A stretch of 19,668 nt of DNA from the NCBI GenBank assembly GCA_900753285.1, contig CAADYN010000198.1, positions 1-19,668 of the forward strand, in the 5' to 3' direction. The position numbers and the translations under genes are program-made. Of this stretch, positions 15,669 to 19,668 are shown one piece after another. The notes beneath the pieces were generated by a model that made no database searches, had not been told where the DNA came from, and saw only the letters and a program-made list of their open reading frames with translations. Within the stretch, counting starts at the first letter, position 1. Every line of letters begins with the position of its first letter. The stretch comes from Clostridia bacterium. GTDB taxonomy: Bacteria; Bacillota; Clostridia; Oscillospirales; CAG-272.

Positions 15669-16766
15669 ATGAACCTTAACTTAAAGCAAAAAAAAGACTG
15701 CGCATTCGACGCGGTATCATTGGGCGAGGTAATGCTCAGGCTTGACCCCGGTGAGGGCAGAATACGCACGGCAAGAAGCTTCCGAGTCTGGGAAGGCGGC
15801 GGAGAGTACAATGTAGTGCGGGGACTGCGCCGCTGCTTTGGACTGAAGACCGCAGTTATCACCGCCTTTGCCGACAATGAGGTGGGAATGCTCATGGAAG
15901 ACCTCATTCTTCAAGGCGGAGTGGACACCTCCCTCATAAAATGGGTGAAGACCGACGGAATAGGACGCAGCTGCCGCAACGGACTGAACTTCACCGAGAG
16001 GGGCTTTGGCATAAGGGGCGCTGTCGGATGCTCAGACCGTGCGAACACTGCGATATCGAAAATGACTCCCGCGGACTTTGACTTCGAGCATATCTTCGGG
16101 GAGCTTGGAGTTCGCTGGCTGCACACGGGCGGTATCTACGCTGCCCTCTCCGAGGAGTCATGTGAAACAGTAGTCTCGGCGATAAAGACCGCGAAAAAGT
16201 ACGGAACTGTGGTATCATACGACCTGAACTATCGCCCGTCAATGTGGAGCGGAATCGGAGGACTTGCAAAAGCGCAGGAGGTCAACCGTGAGATTGCGAA
16301 ATATGTTGACGTAATGATAGGAAACGAGGAGGACTTCACCGCCTGCCTCGGATTTGAGATTGAGGGCAACGACAAGAGCCTGAAGGAGCTGAACCTCGAC
16401 GGCTACAAAAAGATGATAAACCATGCCGCAGAGGTATATCCGAACTTCAAGGCAGTCGCTACAACTCTTCGCGAGGTGAAAACCGCCACGGTAAACGACT
16501 GGAGCGCGATATGCTGGGCGGACGGAAACATCTACGCGTCAAACGAGTACAAGGGACTTGAGATAATGGACCGTGTGGGCGGAGGAGATTCTTTCGCGTC
16601 GGGACTTATCTTCGGACTTATGGAGACAGGGGACGCACAGACAGCGGTAAACTACGGAGCCGCGCACGGTGCTCTTGCAATGACGACGCCCGGAGACACC
16701 ACGATGGCAAGCCGCAAGGAAGTAGAAGCTGTCATGGCAGGCTCCGGCGCACGGGTAAAGAGATAA
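15669..16766 (+). CDS. kdgK: 2-keto-3-deoxygluconate (KDG) kinase, PfkB family
   Basis: 365 residues, ribokinase/PfkB fold. The N-terminal substrate loop is WEGGGEYNVV (41-50), the central strand SYDLNYRPSMW is typical of KDG kinases, and the C-terminal signature DRVGGGDSFASGL holds the catalytic base D307 in an anion hole with GGG in place of the more usual GAG. It phosphorylates KDG at the C6 hydroxyl with ATP. It is last in the operon, 15 nt after the aldolase gene, with GGGGAGGG ahead of the ATG and the operon terminator beginning 1-2 nt past its stop. Its presence means the pathway acid has a free C6-OH. That is a key argument that the sugar entering the operon is not 6-deoxy. It is slightly longer than many KdgK proteins, with an insert near residues 215-250. 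Confidence 0.9.
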   Translation: MNLNLKQKKDCAFDAVSLGEVMLRLDPGEGRIRTARSFRVWEGGGEYNVVRGLRRCFGLKTAVITAFADNEVGMLMEDLILQGGVDTSLIKWVKTDGIGRSCRNGLNFTERGFGIRGAVGCSDRANTAISKMTPADFDFEHIFGELGVRWLHTGGIYAALSEESCETVVSAIKTAKKYGTVVSYDLNYRPSMWSGIGGLAKAQEVNREIAKYVDVMIGNEEDFTACLGFEIEGNDKSLKELNLDGYKKMINHAAEVYPNFKAVATTLREVKTATVNDWSAICWADGNIYASNEYKGLEIMDRVGGGDSFASGLIFGLMETGDAQTAVNYGAAHGALAMTTPGDTTMASRKEVEAVMAGSGARVKR

Positions 16767-16767
16767 C

Positions 16768-16843
16768 AAAAAAGGGATGTGAGCCGACCGCCCAACCGTC
16801 AGCTTTTCTGTCTGACTTTTGGGTTCGAGCACATCCCTTTTTT
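16768..16843. terminator. Large nested hairpin, bidirectional terminator of the catabolic operon and HdeD gene
   Basis: The outer stem is AAAAAAGGGATGTG (16768-16781) against CACATCCCTTTTTT (16830-16843), 14 perfect pairs. Inside are CCCAA/TTGGG and GTCAG/CTGAC stems. A U tract results on either strand. It sits between convergent genes: 1 nt after the kdgK stop and 6 nt after the HdeD gene stop. Confidence 0.92.
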
Positions 16844-16849
16844 ATTTTG

Positions 16850-17437
16850 TTAAATCTCTCTGAAGTCAGTCTCGTATGAGTCGGGCTTCTGGTCCTTTAT
16901 AATCTTCACAGCCATAATGACGGTGATGAGGTTAAGTATTCCCTCAAGGAGAAGCGTTATACCGAGAAGCGCCATGAGCACTCTTCCGCCGTAGCCGGGG
17001 CATACCACAAGCGCAAGTCCGCAGACGCCTGTCAGAATCGCAAGCACGAGTATTACCTGCCATCTTCCGATACCGAAGCTTCTTGATTCACGGGATATTT
17101 GTATCTTCGTAAGTCCGTCGGCAAGTATCGTGATTCCGAGAGCCACGCAGACGAAATGCATAAGTCCTTCGGGATGAGTGAGCATACCCACGCCGAGAGC
17201 TATCATCAATATACCGAACACCAAATCATACTGGAACGCAAGACGGTACAAGTCTTTTGAAAAATATCCGACGAGCTTTACACATCCGAACATGATGAGC
17301 ACAACTCCGCAGAGAATTCCGAAAAGCGACGCGGAAAATCCGGGGAAAGCGATGAGAATTATTCCGAGTACGCAGAGAGCGACTGACAAAACTATATAAC
17401 CGATTTTAGCTGTTTTCATTGGAGCAACCGAACGCAT
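16850..17437 (-). CDS. HdeD/DUF308-family membrane protein
   Basis: 195 residues with six hydrophobic helices in three hairpin pairs, each carrying the HdeD-type glycine-rich repeats: GYIVLSVALCVLGIILIAFP, then FGILMIALGVGMLTHPEG, then ILTGVCGLALVVCPGYGG, each followed by an LxGIxLLxxGxxxL-type helix. The family is named for the E. coli acid-resistance protein HdeD; the molecular role in Firmicutes is not known. The ATG at 17437 has GGAGG 8 nt upstream. It is monocistronic, convergent with the catabolic operon and sharing its terminator. No link to sugar use is evident. Confidence 0.88.
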   Translation of the reverse strand: MRSVAPMKTAKIGYIVLSVALCVLGIILIAFPGFSASLFGILCGVVLIMFGCVKLVGYFSKDLYRLAFQYDLVFGILMIALGVGMLTHPEGLMHFVCVALGITILADGLTKIQISRESRSFGIGRWQVILVLAILTGVCGLALVVCPGYGGRVLMALLGITLLLEGILNLITVIMAVKIIKDQKPDSYETDFREI

Positions 17438-17471
17438 AATTTTTACCTCCGTTATTCTTTCTTACGGTAAT

Positions 17472-17500
17472 ATTATACCAGTTCCTCGGCGGGATTAAAA
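17472..17500 (-). promoter_or_regulatory. Extended -10 promoter of the HdeD-family gene
   Basis: Minus strand TGGTATAAT (TATAAT at 17472-17477 with an extended TG). The -35 position is only TTTTAA (17495-17500). It lies directly behind the TetR gene's terminator. Confidence 0.55.
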
Positions 17501-17504
17501 TGGA

Positions 17505-17539
17505 CAAAAAAAAGACCGTGTACCAAAATCATACACGGT
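17505..17539 (-). terminator. Rho-independent terminator of the TetR gene
   Basis: Minus-strand RNA: ACCGUGUA pairs perfectly with UACACGGU around a 9-nt loop, followed by a C and a run of U residues (17505-17513). An extra outer pairing, GGACA with TGTCC (to about 17550), lengthens the stem. Confidence 0.9.
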
Positions 17540-17603
17540 TTATAATGTGTCCGAAATTCAGACAAAAATGCTCGTCTGCCTAAGAAGCCTCTGAATAAGG
17601 TTT

Positions 17604-18161
17604 TTACTTCTCAGTCGAGCGGCGTATAATCTCATCCGAAAGACCGCGGCACACGTCCAGAATCCGTCTCACGTCGTTTATCGCGTCATCCTTCATTCCG
17701 CTCTCAAGCCACTCGAATATCAGTCCGTACAGCTCGCACTTTAGAAAACGCACGGCAAGCTCACGGTCTGCGGGACTCATGGAATTGCTTCCGAACGCTG
17801 TATCAAGATACGCGGACACAACGTATTCGCACAGGTTCATCATGTATCTCTCGTAAATGTCGCGGTTCGCCGAGTTATATATATGCATGACGGCGCGCTT
17901 GTTTTCGAGAGCCGTATGGAACGCCACGTCAACGCATTCGTCAACGGAAGAAATAGTCGGGTACTTCTTTATGAGCGCGTCCACGTCATCCTTGACTATC
18001 TCCTCCATGAGGGTGGGTATATCCTGATAATGGTAATAAAAGGAATTTCTGTTTATACCGCAGTCGTCAACTATGCTGCGCACGGTTATTTTGGAAAGCG
18101 GCTGCTCTGCAATGAGCTTCATGAACGAGGCTTTTATCGCCGTCTTTGTAAAGTTAGGCAT
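17604..18161 (-). CDS. TetR/AcrR-family transcriptional regulator
   Basis: 185 residues. The N-terminal DNA-binding domain (about 1-50) includes ITVRSIVDDCGINRNSFYYHYQDIPTL as a TetR helix-turn-helix. The C-terminal helical domain (about 60-180) resembles the DhaS-like TetR group that has a short ligand-binding domain; the ligand cannot be read from the sequence. The ATG at 18161 has GGAG about 8 nt upstream; a longer in-frame start at 18221 lies upstream of the promoter -10 and is rejected. Divergent from the GH2 gene, it is the likely regulator of that gene and of itself; an inverted repeat over the GH2 promoter is the candidate site. Own terminator, single-gene unit. Confidence 0.9.
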   Translation of the reverse strand: MPNFTKTAIKASFMKLIAEQPLSKITVRSIVDDCGINRNSFYYHYQDIPTLMEEIVKDDVDALIKKYPTISSVDECVDVAFHTALENKRAVMHIYNSANRDIYERYMMNLCEYVVSAYLDTAFGSNSMSPADRELAVRFLKCELYGLIFEWLESGMKDDAINDVRRILDVCRGLSDEIIRRSTEK

Positions 18162-18191
18162 AGCATATCTCCGTTTCATTATTGTAAGTTC

Positions 18192-18221
18192 ATTATAGCA
18201 CAAATATATCGCCCGATTCAA
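18192..18221 (-). promoter_or_regulatory. Promoter of the TetR gene
   Basis: Minus strand: -35 TTGAAT (18216-18221), 18-bp spacer, extended -10 TGCTATAAT (TATAAT at 18192-18197). The leader is about 25 nt long. Confidence 0.7.
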
Positions 18222-18249
18222 GCATGGTTTTAAGAAAAATAAAACGGAT

Positions 18250-18297
18250 TATCATACACAATATTTGTCAGCTTGACACAAAACAAGGCGTATGATA
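18250..18297. promoter_or_regulatory. Nested inverted repeats over the GH2 promoter, candidate operator
   Basis: The outer arms TATCATAC (18250-18257) and GTATGATA (18290-18297) are perfect inverted copies. The inner arms TGTCA and TGACA (18266-18270 and 18274-18278) share nearly the same centre. Together they cover the -35 and touch the -10, so a bound protein would block transcription. The divergent TetR protein is the obvious candidate. Confidence 0.6.
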
Positions 18298-18301
18298 TAA
18301 T
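18273..18301 (+). promoter_or_regulatory. Perfect extended sigma-A promoter of the GH2 gene
   Basis: -35 TTGACA (18273-18278), exactly 17 bp, -10 TATAAT (18296-18301) with an extended TG (TGATATAAT). The leader is about 42 nt long. Such a strong promoter implies tight repression. Confidence 0.9.
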
Positions 18302-18349
18302 GGATTCATGACAAAAATCGCATATAGAAAAATTTGAAAGGATAACATT

Positions 18350-19668
18350 ATGAGAAAGAATTTTCTTCTCGACAAGGAATGGCGTTTTCTCCCCGGCGAG
18401 GGTGAAGTTGAAGCGCAGAAGACCCACTCCGACTCCTACAACTCCTCAAAGGCAGGACAGGAGCGCGGCATTCCATCTCTTGCACTTGACGACAGCTCTT
18501 GGAGAGTGGTGAACATCCCTCACGACTACTTCACAGAGACGGAATTCAAACCCGAAAACCTCATCTCCCACGGCTACAAGACCAGACACAACGCATGGTA
18601 CCGCAAGTCCTTCAAGCTCCCGAGAGAATACGACGGCAAGCACATTATGCTCTCGTTCGAGGGAATGGCAGTCACGGCGCGCGTATATTTCAACGGCTCT
18701 CTCGTGGGACGCTCGTTCTCGGCTTACGCTCCGCTTGACATAGACGTAACGGACCGCGCATTCTTCGGCGACAGAACCAACGTTATCGCAGTTTACATCG
18801 ACGGAATGACTACCGAAGGCTGGTGGTACGAGGGCGCAGGCATATACCGCCACGTCAGACTTATCGTAAAAGAACCCCTCCACATCGCTCACGACAGCAT
18901 ATTCGCAAAGCCCGAGCTTATAGAGGACAGCGGCAACGACTGGAGAGTTATCTGCGAAGCGACTGCCGAAAACAGCTCCTACGAGGACAAGAAATTCCGC
19001 ATCCGCACAGAGCTTCTCTACAAAGGCGAGGCTGTGTCTGTCGGAGAGAGCGAAGAGTTCACCTGCCCTGCCGACGGAAAAGCTACCGCACGCCACACTC
19101 TCGTAGTCACAGACCCCGCAAGATGGGACATTGACGACCCCGAGCTTTACACCGCGCGCTTCTCTCTTGTCTCAGGCGACATCTGCGACGAGGAAGAGAC
19201 GACCTTCGGCTTCAGAACGTTCACGGTTGACCCCGACAAGGGATTTTTCTTAAACGGCAGAGCGATAAAACTCAAAGGCACGTGCAACCATCAGGACCAC
19301 GCAGGTGTAGGTGTAGCCGTTCCCGATTCCATCCAGTATTACCGCATAAAGAGACTGAAGGAGCTTGGCACGAACGCTTACCGCTGCTCCCACAATATGC
19401 CGGCGAAGGAAATTCTTGACGCGTGCGACAGGCTCGGACTTCTCGTAATGGATGAAAACCGCCGCTTTGAGTCCCGTCCCGAGGTTCTCGGTCATGTTGA
19501 AGCTATGGTAAAGCGCGACAGAAATCACCCGTCCGTTGTAATGTGGTCGCTCTTCAACGAGGAACCCATGCAGGGTACAAAAGAGGGTGGTCAGATGTTC
19601 CGCCGCATGAAGCAGACTGTCCTGAAGCTCGACGACTCGCGTATTGTCACGGGTGCGATGAACGGCGG
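18350..19668 (+). CDS. GH2-family glycoside hydrolase (beta-galactosidase-like), truncated by the window end
   Basis: 439 residues visible, C-terminus outside the window. The order is typical of GH2: N-terminal sugar-binding jelly-roll (about 1-175, with GYKTRHNAWYRKSF, YFNGSLVG and EGAGIYRHVRL), an Ig-like domain (about 176-292, ending FGFRTF) and the start of the catalytic TIM barrel (FFLNGRAIKLKGTCNHQDHAG, YYRIKRLKELGTNAYRCSHN, LGLLVMDENRRF). The general acid/base is E404 in WSLFNEEP; the nucleophile lies beyond the edge. There is no signal peptide, so it is cytoplasmic. The ATG at 18350 has GAAAGGAT upstream. Likely beta-galactosidase or a related exo-enzyme on imported oligosaccharides. 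It is controlled separately from the AraC operon, though both could serve the same galactose-rich glycan (inference). Confidence 0.92.
   Translation, partial: MRKNFLLDKEWRFLPGEGEVEAQKTHSDSYNSSKAGQERGIPSLALDDSSWRVVNIPHDYFTETEFKPENLISHGYKTRHNAWYRKSFKLPREYDGKHIMLSFEGMAVTARVYFNGSLVGRSFSAYAPLDIDVTDRAFFGDRTNVIAVYIDGMTTEGWWYEGAGIYRHVRLIVKEPLHIAHDSIFAKPELIEDSGNDWRVICEATAENSSYEDKKFRIRTELLYKGEAVSVGESEEFTCPADGKATARHTLVVTDPARWDIDDPELYTARFSLVSGDICDEEETTFGFRTFTVDPDKGFFLNGRAIKLKGTCNHQDHAGVGVAVPDSIQYYRIKRLKELGTNAYRCSHNMPAKEILDACDRLGLLVMDENRRFESRPEVLGHVEAMVKRDRNHPSVVMWSLFNEEPMQGTKEGGQMFRRMKQTVLKLDDSRIVTGAMNG

Noticed and set aside
7460..16766. Standard L-fucose pathway (isomerase, kinase, aldolase) or oxidative L-fucose route to pyruvate and lactate
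   Set aside because: No fucose isomerase, fuculokinase or 2-keto-3-deoxyfuconate dehydrogenase is seen, and KDG kinase cannot phosphorylate a 6-deoxy acid. A side activity on fucose in the first steps remains possible.
12005..16766. Plain galacturonate catabolism
   Set aside because: UxaC isomerase and pectin-related enzymes are absent, while an LgoD-like dehydrogenase, a lactonase and a second dehydrogenase are present in the same operon.
18162..18349. Small RNA or extra small gene between the TetR and GH2 genes
   Set aside because: The stretch is accounted for by two divergent promoters and inverted repeats; the short open frame on the minus strand at 18230-18427 has no ribosome binding site and overlaps the GH2 start.

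Overview
The window looks like a chromosome segment of a gut-type Clostridia bacterium (Oscillospiraceae or a relative). This is inferred from strong AGGAGG ribosome binding sites with ATG/GTG/TTG starts, consensus sigma-A promoters (TTGACA-N17-TATAAT), intermediate GC content, cytoplasmic glycosidases next to AraC/TetR regulators, and large secreted Ig-like proteins. I see no rRNA, tRNA, CRISPR, insertion sequence or integrase.

Left part (1-6300, minus strand): two signalling/envelope transcription units. The upstream one is driven by a sigma-A promoter and encodes an ECF sigma factor, a small two-helix membrane protein (A), a multi-pass membrane protein and a PrsW-type intramembrane metalloprotease. 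All four reading frames overlap end to end, and a strong terminator follows. The next unit encodes a second small membrane protein (B), clearly a paralogue of A, overlapping the start of a secreted, at least 1185-residue Ig-like protein that runs off the left edge. The sigma leader holds four exact-period 12-bp repeats and a 15-bp palindrome beside the ribosome binding site.

Centre (6300-16850): an AraC regulator with a perfect consensus promoter is divergent from an eight-gene plus-strand catabolic operon. The gene order is GH29 glycosidase, glucose-dehydrogenase-like MDR enzyme, LgoD-like MDR dehydrogenase, amidohydrolase-family putative lactonase, UxaA altronate dehydratase, UxaB tagaturonate reductase, KDPG aldolase and KDG kinase. 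A large nested hairpin closes the operon. Read as one pathway, these genes spell a complete route: alpha-L-galactoside -> L-galactose -> L-galactonolactone -> L-galactonate -> D-tagaturonate -> D-altronate -> KDG -> KDPG -> pyruvate + glyceraldehyde-3-phosphate. KDG kinase needs a C6 hydroxyl that fucose-derived acids lack. The set therefore fits L-galactose better than L-fucose, and the GH29 enzyme may be an alpha-L-galactosidase. This is the most interesting system in the window. The substrate assignment is inference; the enzyme families are well supported.

Right part (16850-19668): a convergent HdeD/DUF308 membrane protein, a TetR-family regulator with its own terminator, and a divergent GH2 glycoside hydrolase (truncated by the window end) behind a perfect extended promoter covered by nested inverted repeats. 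No sugar transporter is present in the window, so import of the substrate must be encoded elsewhere. No gene-free stretch exceeds 300 bases; the longest is the AraC/GH29 divergent region (7211-7459).
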